64,000 bases of DNA from Coraliomargarita sinensis (GTDB lineage Bacteria; Verrucomicrobiota; Verrucomicrobiia; Opitutales; Coraliomargaritaceae), in assembly GCF_003185655.1 (NCBI RefSeq), contig NZ_QHJQ01000011.1:1-64000 (forward strand), read 5' to 3'. Positions 29,975-39,913 of the stretch are shown in pieces (position 1 is the first letter of the stretch; each line of letters starts with the position of its first letter). Both the position numbers and the translations under genes were made by a program. The notes beneath the pieces were generated by a model that saw only the letters and a list, made by a program, of their open reading frames with translations, made no database searches and was not told the origin of the DNA.

Positions 29975-30991
29975 ATGAAAAAAGCGCTTATTACCGGAAT
30001 CACCGGTCAGGACGGATCCTATCTGGCAGAGTTTCTCATCGAGAAAGGTTACGAGGTGCATGGCATTATCCGTCGTGCGTCGACTTTTAATACGGATCGC
30101 ATCGACCACCTTTACAACGATCCGCACATCCATGGCACAAAGCTTTTTCTCCATTACGGTGACCTTGCTGACGGGGTTCAGATGGTGAAGTTGCTCTACG
30201 CGCTCAAGCCGGATGAGATTTACCATCTTGGAGCGCAGAGTCATGTACGGGTGTCCTTTGACGTACCGGAGTACACCGGAGATGTGACCGGCCTCGGAAC
30301 GCTGCGCATCCTGGAGGCGATTCGCGAAGTCGGTCTCGATAACAAGTGTCGTTTTTATCAGGCCTCCTCTTCCGAGATGTTTGGGCTGGTGCATGAGGTG
30401 CCGCAGACGGAAACGACACCGTTCCATCCTCGCTCCCCTTATGGTTGTGCCAAGGTTTACGCCTATTGGCTGACGGTAAACTACCGGGAGTCTTACGGCC
30501 TCCATGCGACGAACGGTATTCTCTTCAATCACGAATCTCCCCGTCGCGGAGAGACTTTTGTCACTCGCAAGATTACCCGAGCCGCCACCCGGATCAAGAT
30601 GGGGCTACAGGAAAAACTTTATCTGGGGAACCTGGACGCTCAGCGGGACTGGGGGTATGCCAAGGAGTATGTGGAAGCGATGTGGTTGATGCTGCAGCAG
30701 GACAAGGGGGATGACTATGTCATGGCGACCAATGAAACCCATTCCGTGCGGGAGTTTGTCCAGGAAACCTTCGCGCTTTTGGATCTCGATTGGGAAGAGT
30801 ACGTGGACTACGATCAACGCTATGAACGCCCGGCCGAGGTGGACCTGTTGATCGGGGATGCTTCCAAGGCGAAACGTCAACTCGACTGGGAGCCCAAAGT
30901 GCGTTTCAAGGAATTGGTAAAAATTATGGTGGATGCCGATCTGGTAATTGCGAAACAGGAGTTGGCCTATCAACAGGCGATCAACGCGTAG
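29975..30991 (+). CDS. gmd: GDP-mannose 4,6-dehydratase
   Basis: Start set at the second ATG (29975), directly before [18 protein letters not shown], the NADP-binding glycine motif. The 338-residue short-chain dehydrogenase/reductase has the catalytic pair in [10 protein letters not shown] and the family signature [16 protein letters not shown]. It converts GDP-mannose to GDP-4-keto-6-deoxymannose, the first step to GDP-L-fucose. fcl follows 118 bp later. Confidence 0.96.
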   Translation: MKKALITGITGQDGSYLAEFLIEKGYEVHGIIRRASTFNTDRIDHLYNDPHIHGTKLFLHYGDLADGVQMVKLLYALKPDEIYHLGAQSHVRVSFDVPEYTGDVTGLGTLRILEAIREVGLDNKCRFYQASSSEMFGLVHEVPQTETTPFHPRSPYGCAKVYAYWLTVNYRESYGLHATNGILFNHESPRRGETFVTRKITRAATRIKMGLQEKLYLGNLDAQRDWGYAKEYVEAMWLMLQQDKGDDYVMATNETHSVREFVQETFALLDLDWEEYVDYDQRYERPAEVDLLIGDASKAKRQLDWEPKVRFKELVKIMVDADLVIAKQELAYQQAINA

Positions 30992-31045
30992 CAGGAATCT
31001 TAATGATAATCGTGTTCGTCATCGATTCTGGAGGGGAAGATACGA

Positions 31046-31103
31046 TTAAGAGTAAGAGTAGGATTAAGATTAAGGTTACGATTAGTAGTAGGATTAAGAG
31101 AAA
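31046..31103. repeat. Low-complexity GATTAAG-rich leader of fcl
   Basis: The gmd-fcl gap contains degenerate purine-rich units such as GATTAAG and GTAAGAG repeated several times up to 7 bases before the fcl start. The tract includes AGGATTAAGAG close to the start and may supply the ribosome-binding region. Repeat number could vary between strains. Confidence 0.5.
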
Positions 31104-31109
31104 AAACGT

Positions 31110-32057
31110 ATGAACAAAAACGCCAAAATCTACGTCGCTGGTCATCGTGGCATGGTCGGCTCTGCGGTGGTCCGGGCGCTAGAGACGGAAGGGTATACAA
31201 ATCTCGTGACCCGCACGCGCGGAGAACTCGACTTGACCAGCCAGGCGGCGGTAAGGGACTTTTACTCCTCGGAGAAACCTGAAATCGCTCTGATTGCGGC
31301 CGCCCGGGTCGGTGGCATTCATGCGAATAATACCTACCCGGCCGAATTCATGTTTGAGAACCTGGCCATTGCGCAAAACACCATCGATGAAGCCTACCGT
31401 GGCGGGGTGGGGCGCGTACTCTTTCTGGGCAGCACCTGTATCTACCCGAAACTTGCGGAACAACCCATCAAGGAAGAATCACTTCTGACGGGTTCGCTTG
31501 AGCCGACCAATGAAGCCTATGCGATAGCGAAAATTGCCGGCCTGAAGCTATGCCAGTTCTACCGCCGGCAGTACGGGTTGACGTACCACTCTGCCATGCC
31601 GACGAATCTTTACGGGCCGGGAGACAACTATCATCCGGAGAACTCGCACGTGCTCCCGGCTTTGATCCGTCGTTTTCACGAGGCCAAGGAAAACGGTGCG
31701 CCCGAAGTAATCATTTGGGGGACGGGGGAGCCCCTTCGCGAATTTCTGCATGCGGACGATGCCGCCTCCGGTATCCTGCACTTGCTCAAACTCGAGTCGC
31801 CTCCCGATTGGGTGAACCTCGGCTGTGGGGCGGACATTTCCATCGCCGATCTCGCCCGGCTGGTTCAACTTGCGACCGGTTATGAGGGAAAGCTCAGCTT
31901 CGATACGAGCAAGCCGGACGGCACGCCGCGTAAGTTGACTGATATCTCCCGGATTCGGGAAACCGGTTGGAGCCCGAAGATCCCGATCGAAGAGGGAGTC
32001 GCTCTGGCTTACCAATCGTTTTTGCAAGAGAAGGCCTCCGGGGCATTGCGCGAGTAA
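31110..32057 (+). CDS. fcl: GDP-L-fucose synthase
   Basis: A 315-residue SDR epimerase/reductase that converts the Gmd product to GDP-L-fucose. It shows [11 protein letters not shown] (NADP binding), LGSTCIYPK (catalytic Cys region) and [13 protein letters not shown] (Tyr-x3-Lys). Pairing with gmd makes the pathway complete. The product would be donor for fucosylated surface polysaccharide. No fucosyltransferase is evident nearby. Confidence 0.96.
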   Translation: MNKNAKIYVAGHRGMVGSAVVRALETEGYTNLVTRTRGELDLTSQAAVRDFYSSEKPEIALIAAARVGGIHANNTYPAEFMFENLAIAQNTIDEAYRGGVGRVLFLGSTCIYPKLAEQPIKEESLLTGSLEPTNEAYAIAKIAGLKLCQFYRRQYGLTYHSAMPTNLYGPGDNYHPENSHVLPALIRRFHEAKENGAPEVIIWGTGEPLREFLHADDAASGILHLLKLESPPDWVNLGCGADISIADLARLVQLATGYEGKLSFDTSKPDGTPRKLTDISRIRETGWSPKIPIEEGVALAYQSFLQEKASGALRE

Positions 32058-32150
32058 ATTGCCCGCGTTCCCTGCGGCTGGCTCGACCGCGGGGATGAAT
32101 CGTAAAAATCTCCTTTTCAAACCGGCCGGTTTGCGAGAGCGTTACGGCTT

Positions 32151-33314
32151 ATGATTACTACTACCGATGCCTTGGCCGATGTCGTGCGCCGTGCGCGCGA
32201 AGCGGGAGCTGTCGGCGTCGACACTGAATTTATCTGGGAGCGAACCTATTATCCCACGCTCGGCGTGGTGCAGATCGGGTATCCTGACGGCGAAGCCGTA
32301 TTGATTGATGCACCCGAGATTGAGGACTGGTCGCCGTTGGCCGAATTGATGTCCGACCCCGACACGGTCAAAATTCTTCACGATGCCCAGCAGGACCTCA
32401 ATATCCTCTACCGCGCCTGTGGCGGCCTGCCGAAAAATATTTTCGACTCCCAGCGCACGGCGGGCTTTGTTGGCTTGTCTTCTACGATCTCTCTGAGTGA
32501 AGCACTCAAGACGTTGCTCCGCGTCCGCCTGGCGAAAACCGAGACCCGTTCCGACTGGACGGCCCGACCGCTGACCGAGGCGCAGGAGAAATACGCGAAG
32601 GAAGACGTGGCCCATTCCGTCGAGCTGATGCTCAAGATCATGAAGAAGGCGGAAGAGCTCGGACGCGCCGATTGGATCAAAGACGAGATGCGGATGTATG
32701 AGGAGGAGTCGCTCTACGAGGAACGCGACCCCGACGCCGAGATGCCACGCGTTCGTGGCAGCGGTTCACTGACCAAACAGCAGCGCGAAATGTTGCGGGC
32801 ACTCGGTTCCTGGCGCGAGCTCAAGGCCCGCCGTCGTAACCTCCCCCGCGGCTTTGTGCTTTCGGATGATGGTATTATTTCCCTGATAAAGAGACCGCCC
32901 TCGAAGCCTGACGATATCCGTCAAATGAAAGGGTTGAGTGAGCGCAACGCCAACCGTAACCGTGGTGCCATTTGGGAGGCGATCGAGCGCGGCCGTAACG
33001 GCGAGATGCCGGATTTGCCCAATAACAAGCACAAGGGCCCGCAGCCGGACGACGGCTACGAAGCCCGTGTTGATCTGGCTCTGGCTTTCATTAAAGGCAC
33101 CTGCCTGGCGGCCCAGATCGATCCCGCTTTGATTGGTAACCGCGCGGAAATCACCACTTTTATCCTGGAAATCGAGAGTGCCTGTCCCACCCGTCACCGT
33201 CTGTTTTCCGGCTGGCGCGGCGAGTTCTGCGGCAAAGCATTGCAGGACCTGCTGAATGGTCAGGGCAGTGTTGCTGTTGATCCGAAGACGCAGTTGCCCA
33301 AATTCCTCGGGTAA
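32151..33314 (+). CDS. rnd: Ribonuclease D
   Basis: A 387-residue 3'-5' exoribonuclease of the DEDDy type acting in tRNA and stable RNA maturation. The exonuclease residues are in VDTEFIWE, ILHDAQQDLNIL and KYAKEDVAHS. An HRDC domain follows (about 215-285: TKQQREMLRALGSWRE, then PDDIRQMKGLS) and a second helical domain completes the length. It starts 93 bp after fcl on the same strand. Confidence 0.93.
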   Translation: MITTTDALADVVRRAREAGAVGVDTEFIWERTYYPTLGVVQIGYPDGEAVLIDAPEIEDWSPLAELMSDPDTVKILHDAQQDLNILYRACGGLPKNIFDSQRTAGFVGLSSTISLSEALKTLLRVRLAKTETRSDWTARPLTEAQEKYAKEDVAHSVELMLKIMKKAEELGRADWIKDEMRMYEEESLYEERDPDAEMPRVRGSGSLTKQQREMLRALGSWRELKARRRNLPRGFVLSDDGIISLIKRPPSKPDDIRQMKGLSERNANRNRGAIWEAIERGRNGEMPDLPNNKHKGPQPDDGYEARVDLALAFIKGTCLAAQIDPALIGNRAEITTFILEIESACPTRHRLFSGWRGEFCGKALQDLLNGQGSVAVDPKTQLPKFLG

Positions 33315-33622
33315 AACTGACTTTCTGTAGACCGTGGAGGCCTTTTTTGTCAGCTGGCTCCTGCAGGTGGACAGGAATGTCCGCGCTCCATTGGACGTCA
33401 CTTTTAATTGCACCTGGGTCTGCTAAGTTTTTGATATGGTAGTGGCTGCGCTTGCGCATGCCAGTGTGGTGCAGTCGCAAATCCCGAAAGCTTTCATGGT
33501 AGTCTTCAGGAGTGCCCCTTTAATTTAAATAACCCCCACTTTTTTCTAATAAAGCATCACTCTGATGCGTTGTTCATGTGAAACCGCTTGGTAGCGCTGC
33601 CGGGCCATCACCCCTAATCACA
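33315..33622. other. Intergenic region before the ECF sigma gene
   Basis: No gene seen in these ~300 bases. A REP-like hairpin lies at 33367-33384. A small hairpin GCATC/GATGC (33554-33568) stands ~55 bases before the sigma start, after an AT-rich stretch that probably holds the promoter; I cannot define the promoter elements. Confidence 0.4.
33367..33384. repeat. REP-like hairpin (GGACA/TGTCC type)
   Basis: GTGGACA pairs with TGTCCGC (one G-T) around GGAA. Read on the minus strand, the stem and its flank GGAGCGCGGACATTCCTGTCC-like sequence closely match the plus-strand hairpin at 55794-55811, so the two are copies in opposite orientation. Confidence 0.6.
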
Positions 33623-34144
33623 ATGAAAAATGAACAACCAAGTCCCGATTCAGAGTGGATGCGCTCCCTGGTGGACGCGCACGCGGCAGACCTCACCCGA
33701 TATGCCGCTTCCATTCTTGGCGATACCGATAGCGCCAAGGATGTTGTGCAGGAAAGTTTTATTCGTCTGTGGCGCGAGCCGCGCGAGGAGGTCGAAGATC
33801 ACGTTCGCCCCTGGCTGTTTCGCGTCTGCCGAAACTGTGCCCTCGACCAGCGCCGGAAAGGAGGCCGCATGAGACCGCTCAACGAAGTTGATACCGCAAC
33901 CCGGCCGGCCGAAGAGCAGGGTCCGGAAACAAGGGTGGAGCAGCGCGACAGCCACGCACAGGTATTGCGCCTGATGCAGCAGCTGCCCGAGAACCAGCGA
34001 GAGGTCGTGCGTCTGAAGTTTCAGAACGGCCTCAGTTACAAGGAGATTGCCAGCGTGACCGAGCTCTCGGTCACGAATGTCGGTTTCCTTCTCCACACCG
34101 CACTCAAAACCCTCCGCGCGCAAGTCGCGGCTATCGGAGAGTAA
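33623..34144 (+). CDS. ECF-type RNA polymerase sigma factor
   Basis: Start set at the ATG at 33623; an upstream start at 33578 is possible. The 173-residue protein has sigma region 2 ([21 protein letters not shown] then FIRLWRE) and region 4 ([24 protein letters not shown]). A linker of ~35 residues separates them. It directs polymerase to a small regulon. It ends 18 bp before a membrane protein with an anti-sigma-like N-terminus, preceded by a strong AAAGGAG ribosome-binding site, so the two are very likely co-transcribed and functionally linked. Confidence 0.92.
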   Translation: MKNEQPSPDSEWMRSLVDAHAADLTRYAASILGDTDSAKDVVQESFIRLWREPREEVEDHVRPWLFRVCRNCALDQRRKGGRMRPLNEVDTATRPAEEQGPETRVEQRDSHAQVLRLMQQLPENQREVVRLKFQNGLSYKEIASVTELSVTNVGFLLHTALKTLRAQVAAIGE

Positions 34145-34162
34145 TCCGAAAGGAGATTAGCT

Positions 34163-36418
34163 ATGAAAATTTCAAAAACAGATCCCAGATTGACCGCTTA
34201 CGCGCTTGGCGAAATCGATGATTCCAAAGAGCGCAATCAAATCGAAGAGGCCGTCGCGGCCGACACAGAGTTGCTGGCCGAAGTTCAGAGTATCCGCAGC
34301 ATGAGCGACCTGCTCATCGGTGAACTCAAAAACGAAGCCGCACCCGGACTCAGTGAGTTCGAAAAAGCCAAGTTGGAACAAGTGCCAGCGGCGAAGCCGA
34401 AGCGTACACTCGTACAATTACTGCTTTCCTGGCCGGTGGCGACAGCGACAGCGGCTGCTGTTCTCGCATTGTTATTCATTCCGCAGTTGGACCGGATTAA
34501 GATGACAGTTCCCGAGATTCAAACCTCGGAGAATGATGGCGCTGCGGTGCGCTACCGTGAACTCAAAGTCGATATTCCGGCTGAGTTGATCGAGGGCACG
34601 CCGCAGCCGATTAAGGTGCCCAATCTCGAACCAGCTCCAACGAGTGCTCCGCGTATCTTCGTTGCTGAGCCCAAGAAAGAACCTGAGTATACAGCTAAAG
34701 TTGAGCAACGTAGCAGCTCGACGCCGCCGCCACGAAAACCGACGATTGTGGTCAATAATCCTTCGGATGTGGCCGTCCCGGAATTGAACATTGATGTCAA
34801 CGCCGACTCCAGCGCTGTCTACAATCGCGGTGGAGGAGGTTTTGCCGGAGGGTTGTCCGCAGTCCGGGATATATCGGATGGATCAACTCAATACGGCTAC
34901 TCTGCAAATGCTTCCGAGCGGCAGGCAACTGACGCACTGCCGCCACCCGTTACTCAGCCGAAGCCGGGGTCGAGGCAGGATTGGAACACGGAGAAGTATG
35001 ATCCGATTGAGGATACGGATTTTCGCTCCCCACTTGTGGCCCCGCTCTCGACCTTCTCCATTGATGTCGATACGGCGAGCTATGCCAACGTCCGCCGCTT
35101 TCTCAATCAGGGACAACTGCCTCCGGCCGATGCGGTGCGGATCGAGGAGTTAGTCAACTACTTCAACTACGACGATGCCGCGCCAACTGAATCGCTGGAA
35201 GAAGGTGGTGATCCCTTCGCGGTGCACATGGCTCAGGCCAGTGCTCCGTGGAACCCTCAGCACAGCCTGATGCGCATTGCCCTAAAAGGCTACGAAATGC
35301 CCTGGAGCGAACGCCCGGCATCGAATCTGGTCTTCCTGCTCGATGTCTCCGGGTCCATGAGCAGCGCTAATAAGCTGCCGCTGGTCAAAGAAGCCATGCA
35401 GATCCTGATTCGTCGATTGGATGAACGCGATCGGGTGGCGATTGTGGTCTATGCCGGGGCATCCGGTCTGGTGCTGCCCTCGACGACTGCGAACAACAGC
35501 GAGACGATTGAGCATGCGCTCAATAACTTGAAGGCCGGGGGTTCCACCAATGCCGGTGCCGGCATCGATCTGGCCTACAAAGTGGCCCGCGAGCACTTTA
35601 TCGAGGGCGGAAATAACCGGGTCATCCTCTGCACCGACGGCGACTTCAATGTCGGCCAGACCAATCGTGGTGAGCTGACCAGCATTGCCGACGAGCAGGC
35701 CGGCGAAGGCGTCTCACTGACCATTCTCGGTTTCGGGATGGGGAACTACAAGGATGACATGTTGGAAGACCTTTCCAATAAAGGGAAGGGGAGCTATGCC
35801 TATATCGATTCCCGTGCCGAGGCCCGTAAGGTTTTCCTCGAGGACCTTGCCAGTAATATCTTCAAGATTGCCAAGGACGTGAAGATCCAGGTCGAGTTTA
35901 ATCCGGAACAGGTTCAAGCGTATCGATTAATCGGATACGAAAACCGCCGCCTGAAGGCCGAGGACTTCAATGACGACAAAAAGAAAGCCGGCGATATCGG
36001 TCCGGGGCACTCCGTGGTGGCGTTCTACGAGGTCGTGCCCGCCGGCATCGAAATGGATCTTCCCGGTGTCGATAAGCTGCGTTACCAGAAAAGCGCGGAG
36101 GCCAAACCGGTTCCGGGCGAAGTCGCGACGGTAAAACTTCGTTACAAGCGCCCCGATGCCGATACCAGTCGCCTGATCATGCAGACGGCTCATAGTGGCG
36201 ATCTGCTGGAATTCAACGACGCCAACGATGACTTCCGCTTTGGGGCGGCGGTAGCGGCATTCGGCTTCAAGCTGCGCAGTTCGGAGACGATCGGTGAATT
36301 TAACTACGCCGAGATTGAGCGGATCGCCGCGGGGGCTATCGGTCTCGATTCCGGAGGGCACCGATCCGAATTCACCGAACTGGTCCGGCAGGCCGAAAGG
36401 TTGAGCCGCCAAAACTAA
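34163..36418 (+). CDS. Anti-sigma-like/TM/YfbK-type VWA fusion protein
   Basis: A 751-residue protein. Residues 1-75 resemble the N-terminus of anti-sigma factors ([14 protein letters not shown], then an acidic helical stretch), without a zinc motif. One membrane helix lies at about 86-106. After a Pro-rich linker comes a YfbK-like module: a leader region ([17 protein letters not shown]), a VWA domain with intact MIDAS (DVSGSM near 393, CTDGDFNVG near 491), and a C-terminal DUF3520-like beta domain. The N-terminus could hold the adjacent ECF sigma factor in the cytoplasm while the VWA part senses an envelope partner. Coupling is inference; the domains are visible. Confidence 0.82.
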   Translation: MKISKTDPRLTAYALGEIDDSKERNQIEEAVAADTELLAEVQSIRSMSDLLIGELKNEAAPGLSEFEKAKLEQVPAAKPKRTLVQLLLSWPVATATAAAVLALLFIPQLDRIKMTVPEIQTSENDGAAVRYRELKVDIPAELIEGTPQPIKVPNLEPAPTSAPRIFVAEPKKEPEYTAKVEQRSSSTPPPRKPTIVVNNPSDVAVPELNIDVNADSSAVYNRGGGGFAGGLSAVRDISDGSTQYGYSANASERQATDALPPPVTQPKPGSRQDWNTEKYDPIEDTDFRSPLVAPLSTFSIDVDTASYANVRRFLNQGQLPPADAVRIEELVNYFNYDDAAPTESLEEGGDPFAVHMAQASAPWNPQHSLMRIALKGYEMPWSERPASNLVFLLDVSGSMSSANKLPLVKEAMQILIRRLDERDRVAIVVYAGASGLVLPSTTANNSETIEHALNNLKAGGSTNAGAGIDLAYKVAREHFIEGGNNRVILCTDGDFNVGQTNRGELTSIADEQAGEGVSLTILGFGMGNYKDDMLEDLSNKGKGSYAYIDSRAEARKVFLEDLASNIFKIAKDVKIQVEFNPEQVQAYRLIGYENRRLKAEDFNDDKKKAGDIGPGHSVVAFYEVVPAGIEMDLPGVDKLRYQKSAEAKPVPGEVATVKLRYKRPDADTSRLIMQTAHSGDLLEFNDANDDFRFGAAVAAFGFKLRSSETIGEFNYAEIERIAAGAIGLDSGGHRSEFTELVRQAERLSRQN

Positions 36419-36435
36419 ACGAAGCCTTCTCCTCG

Positions 36436-36470
36436 AACAGGGTGTCGCAACCAGCGGCACCCTGTTTTCT
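36436..36470 (+). terminator. Intrinsic terminator after the sigma/VWA pair
   Basis: AACAGGGTGTCGC pairs with GCGGCACCCTGTT (one G-U) around AACCA, and TTTTCTT follows. It ends the sigma factor operon. Confidence 0.85.
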
Positions 36471-36572
36471 TCGAGCCTTCAGGAGGATGCCAGTGGTCAG
36501 GCCCTACGCTTTGATCCCCTGCTTTCGATCGTTCCCACTTGACGAAATTTTTTGTCAGTTGATCATACCGTC

Positions 36573-36890
36573 ATGAATAAATTCTCCATACTCTCGTTCA
36601 TCTGTCTTTGTTTTTCCTTCGTCGCGTTTACTGGTTGCGGTAAGTCGATCGGGGTGGTCGATGCGGGTACCTACAAGGGCACAATCGATAAGGTGGTTCC
36701 GGAAGAAGAAGAAATTTACGTGACTCTGGAGAACGGTGTGCGGCTCGAGCTTTACTTCAATGAAGACACCGAACTGGTGAAGGGCGACGAGGCGGTCGAT
36801 TTCTCGACCATCACCCAAAATGCTTCCGTGGAGATCACCGTGGCCCGAGAGGGAAACCGGAATATCCCTGTCCGGGTTGTGTTGCTCTAG
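36573..36890 (+). CDS. Small lipoprotein
   Basis: Start chosen at the ATG at 36573, in front of a clear lipoprotein signal peptide ending AFTGC (Cys at about residue 22). The mature part is ~84 residues, beta-rich and acidic (PEEEEIYVTLENGVRLEL), similar to a small OB- or beta-barrel-like domain. Family not recognised. It follows the terminator at 36436-36470, so it has its own promoter, and precedes a DUF2231-type membrane protein by 33 bp. Confidence 0.7.
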   Translation: MNKFSILSFICLCFSFVAFTGCGKSIGVVDAGTYKGTIDKVVPEEEEIYVTLENGVRLELYFNEDTELVKGDEAVDFSTITQNASVEITVAREGNRNIPVRVVLL

Positions 36891-36923
36891 CGGCTTGCTG
36901 AGAGCCAACGCACTTTCATTTTC

Positions 36924-37460
36924 ATGATCACGACGGGGCTTTTGGCCAGTGCCGGAGCGGACGGCCTTTCGAGCATGTGGCGGATCGAATTGCTGCATCC
37001 CGCCGTGGTTCATTTTTCCGTCGCGCTCACGGTTGTGGGCAGCCTCTTCTATCTGGTGGGTCTTTTAGGGTCGAGTTATCCCGCTTGCCAATCGTTCCGC
37101 CTGACCGCCTGGTGGCTGCTCCTCTTGGCTTGCCTCGCAAGCTGGGCCAGCCTGCAGACCGGGTTCTGGGCGGATCATGCGGTGGGACGGGAGCTTTTTG
37201 ATCCGCGGCCCCTAAAGGATCATGAGCGGTTCGGCCTAGGTTTCAGCTGGGTGTTGAGCGCGACGGTTCTTGTTGAGGGCTTGCGGCTTTTCGTTTCAAG
37301 GCTTCGTTCTTACCGGAAGTATCTTACCCTTCTGGTTATGATCGGACTGGTCGCGTCCTGTGGTCTGGTGGCGTGGACGTCCCACCTGGGAGCTGGGCTG
37401 GTTTATCAGCAGGGAGCCGGAGTACAGATGCCCTCGGAGGTTAATGAATCCCGAGACTGA
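36924..37460 (+). CDS. DUF2231-like membrane protein
   Basis: A 178-residue protein with four hydrophobic segments. The motif ELLHPAVVHFSVAL near the N-terminus, with two His at the membrane face, is typical of DUF2231 proteins, which are predicted heme- or redox-associated membrane proteins of unknown function. A further conserved element is DHERFGLGF. The gene end overlaps gdhA by 20 bp, convergent. Confidence 0.75.
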   Translation: MITTGLLASAGADGLSSMWRIELLHPAVVHFSVALTVVGSLFYLVGLLGSSYPACQSFRLTAWWLLLLACLASWASLQTGFWADHAVGRELFDPRPLKDHERFGLGFSWVLSATVLVEGLRLFVSRLRSYRKYLTLLVMIGLVASCGLVAWTSHLGAGLVYQQGAGVQMPSEVNESRD

Positions 37461-38838
37461 GCATGGCGTCTGCCACACGCTTGAAGCTGGCGAGGTTGGC
37501 ACCTTTCACGTAGTCGACCCAATCGCCCTCGTCGCCCTCGCGAACGCACTGCTCGTGGATGGTCTGCATAATTGCGGCCAGTTCCTTTTCCATACGCTCG
37601 CGGTCCCAAGAAAGGCGCATGCTGTTTTGCGTCATCTCGAGTCCGGATACGGCCACGCCGCCGGCGTTCGCGGCCTTGCCGGGTGCAAAGTAGCACTTGT
37701 TGCGACGGAAAAGGTCGATCGCCTCCAAAGTTGCGGGCATGTTGGCCCCTTCGACGACGCCGAGACATCCGTTCTTTAGCAGTGTCTTCGCCGCCTCGCC
37801 GTCGAGTTCGCCCTGTGTCGCGCAAGGAAAAGCCAGATCGCAGCTCACTCCCCAGGGCGCCTCGTCCGCGTGGTAGTCGCAGCCGGTCGCTTCGGCGTAT
37901 TCTTTGAGTCGCCCGCGCTGGACAAATTTCAGCTCCTTGATCGAGGCAATCGCCTCTTCGTCCAAGCCGTCCGGGCAGTGGATAAAGCCGTCCGAGTCGG
38001 AAAGCGTGACGACTCTGGCACCAAGGCTGGTCAGTTTTTCGGCGGCGAACAGCGCCACGTTGCCGGCTCCCGAGAGGGCGCAGATTTTCCCCTCTAGCCC
38101 GTCCTTGTGCCGCCGCAGCATTGTCTCGGCAAAGAGCACCGCACCGTAGCCGGTGGCTTCGGTGCGAAGCACGCTGCCGCCGTAGCCGACACCTTTGCCG
38201 GTCAGGACCGCTCGCGACTCGTCCTGCAGGCGCTTGTATTGACCATACAAATAGCCGATCTCGCGCTCGCCGACACCGATATCGCCGGCGGGAACATCAC
38301 GGTCGGGCCCGATGTGTCGCGCCAGCTCGGTCATGAAAGACTGGCAAAACCGCATGACCTCCCGGTCCGACTTGCCCCGCGGATTGAAATCCGAGCCGCC
38401 TTTACCGCCTCCCAGCGGAAGCTGGGTCAGCGCATTCTTGAAAACCTGTTCGAAGGCTAGAAATTTGAGAATACCCAGATTGACGGAGGGGTGGAAACGC
38501 AATCCGCCCTTGTAAGGTCCCAGGGTGCTGTTGAACTGCACGCGGTAGCCGCGGTTCACCCGGACGCGTCCGGAGTCGTCCTCCCAGCAAACACGAAAGC
38601 TGAAAATTCGATCCGGTTCGACCAGACGATCCAGAACCGCATCGCGATGCAATGTTTCCCAATCTTCGACTTCGGGAAAGACGGTTTGCATGAATTCCCG
38701 CACCGCGTCGTGGAATTCCTGCTCGTTGGGATGGCGCTCGGCAAGCTCTTGGAGAAAAGTGTCCAATTTCTCGGAAGCGGGGTTGTCCTTACGTTTTTGG
38801 TTCGAGGTTGCGGAGTTGGTTTTGTTGGATGCGTTCAT
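37441..38838 (-). CDS. gdhA: Glutamate dehydrogenase (NADP-type)
   Basis: A 465-residue hexameric-type glutamate dehydrogenase that makes glutamate from 2-oxoglutarate and ammonia. The active site appears as PYKGGLRFHPSVN and LPLGGGKGGSDFNP (catalytic Lys), the nucleotide-binding motif as SGAGNVALFAAEK. The C-terminal ANAGGVAVSGLEMTQNS block is characteristic of the NADP form of the E. coli type. The first ~25 residues are a charged, Asn/Lys-rich extension. No regulator is adjacent. Confidence 0.96.
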   Translation of the reverse strand: MNASNKTNSATSNQKRKDNPASEKLDTFLQELAERHPNEQEFHDAVREFMQTVFPEVEDWETLHRDAVLDRLVEPDRIFSFRVCWEDDSGRVRVNRGYRVQFNSTLGPYKGGLRFHPSVNLGILKFLAFEQVFKNALTQLPLGGGKGGSDFNPRGKSDREVMRFCQSFMTELARHIGPDRDVPAGDIGVGEREIGYLYGQYKRLQDESRAVLTGKGVGYGGSVLRTEATGYGAVLFAETMLRRHKDGLEGKICALSGAGNVALFAAEKLTSLGARVVTLSDSDGFIHCPDGLDEEAIASIKELKFVQRGRLKEYAEATGCDYHADEAPWGVSCDLAFPCATQGELDGEAAKTLLKNGCLGVVEGANMPATLEAIDLFRRNKCYFAPGKAANAGGVAVSGLEMTQNSMRLSWDRERMEKELAAIMQTIHEQCVREGDEGDWVDYVKGANLASFKRVADAMLSLGIH

Positions 38839-38979
38839 GATTCAGGCATTCGGGTGGTCCCAATTTTTGTGAGACTACCACGCCCGGTTCCCGAATTAAA
38901 GCGCGATCAGCAGATCGGTTCGATAGTGTCCGGGATGCGAAGGTAGTTGATTTTCTGCTACGGCAGGACCGCGAAGTTG

Positions 38980-39852
38980 TTACCCTTTGTAGGCGTTTGT
39001 GTGCACGCCCTGCACGCCGAGACCATCGACCACGAAGACCTTTCCCGCGTCCGGTTCGTCGGCGTCCTTTTTTATTCCGGTGGTGACAAAGAGGCGGTCC
39101 AGTTCTGGGCCGCCGAAGGCGCAGGCGGTGGTTTCGACCGCCGGGATGTCGACCTGTTGAAGTTTTTCGCCGGTTTTGGGATCGAATCGCACGACGCAGC
39201 CACCGTGACAGAAGGCCACCCAGACTTTGTCCTCGGTATCGATCGTCATGCCGTCGGGTGAGCTGTCGTAGCCGGCGGCCTCGGTGTCGACAATCACCCC
39301 GGCGTCGGCGATCCGGCCGCTCTTGCTGTCGAAATCGTAGGCACGGATTTCGCGCGTCGGGGTGTCGATATAATACATTCGGTTCGCCGCGGCATTCCAG
39401 CAGATGCCGTTGGAGTTGGTGACGCCGAAGATTTGAACTGAAAGATCGTGATTTTCGTCGAGGCGGTAGAGCTTGGCATCGCCCGTTTTTTTGACGAGGC
39501 TGATCGTGCCGGCCCAGAAGCGTCCGGCCGGATCGCATTTGCCGTCGTTGAAGCGGTTGTCGGGGCGCTTTTCCGCCTCGGGGTCGGCGAGGTTTTGCTT
39601 ATCACCTGTGGCCGGATCGAATGAATAGATACCGCTGTCGCCCGCACAAAGGTAGCCGCCACTGGCGCGCGGCACGACGGTGCCGATTCGTTCGCCAATT
39701 TCGTAAACGGTTTCCGCTCCGCTCTCCGGAGCGAGTTCGATCAGGGCATGTCTTTCGATATCGACATAGACGAGCTTGTCCTGCCACCAGATGGGCCCCT
39801 CGCCCCATTTCGAGATGCGCGAGCCGATAGTTTTTACGGTTATTTTTTCCAT
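38980..39852 (-). CDS. SMP-30/gluconolactonase family protein
   Basis: A 290-residue six-bladed beta-propeller. Metal ligands are recognisable: Glu in WGEGPIWW near 18, Asn in RFNDGKCDPAGRFWAGT near 100-117, Asn in VTNSNGICW near 145, Asp in SSPDGMTID near 197. Family members hydrolyse sugar lactones with a divalent cation. Given the fucose genes in the window, a fuconolactone-type substrate is conceivable, but nothing here shows it. It stands alone between gdhA and cysS. Confidence 0.85.
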   Translation of the reverse strand: MEKITVKTIGSRISKWGEGPIWWQDKLVYVDIERHALIELAPESGAETVYEIGERIGTVVPRASGGYLCAGDSGIYSFDPATGDKQNLADPEAEKRPDNRFNDGKCDPAGRFWAGTISLVKKTGDAKLYRLDENHDLSVQIFGVTNSNGICWNAAANRMYYIDTPTREIRAYDFDSKSGRIADAGVIVDTEAAGYDSSPDGMTIDTEDKVWVAFCHGGCVVRFDPKTGEKLQQVDIPAVETTACAFGGPELDRLFVTTGIKKDADEPDAGKVFVVDGLGVQGVHTNAYKG

Positions 39853-39913
39853 TTGGTGACTCTAGCAAGCAAGCTGTCGCTGGGTCAACTGAACCTGACC
39901 GGGAGTCAGTGGC

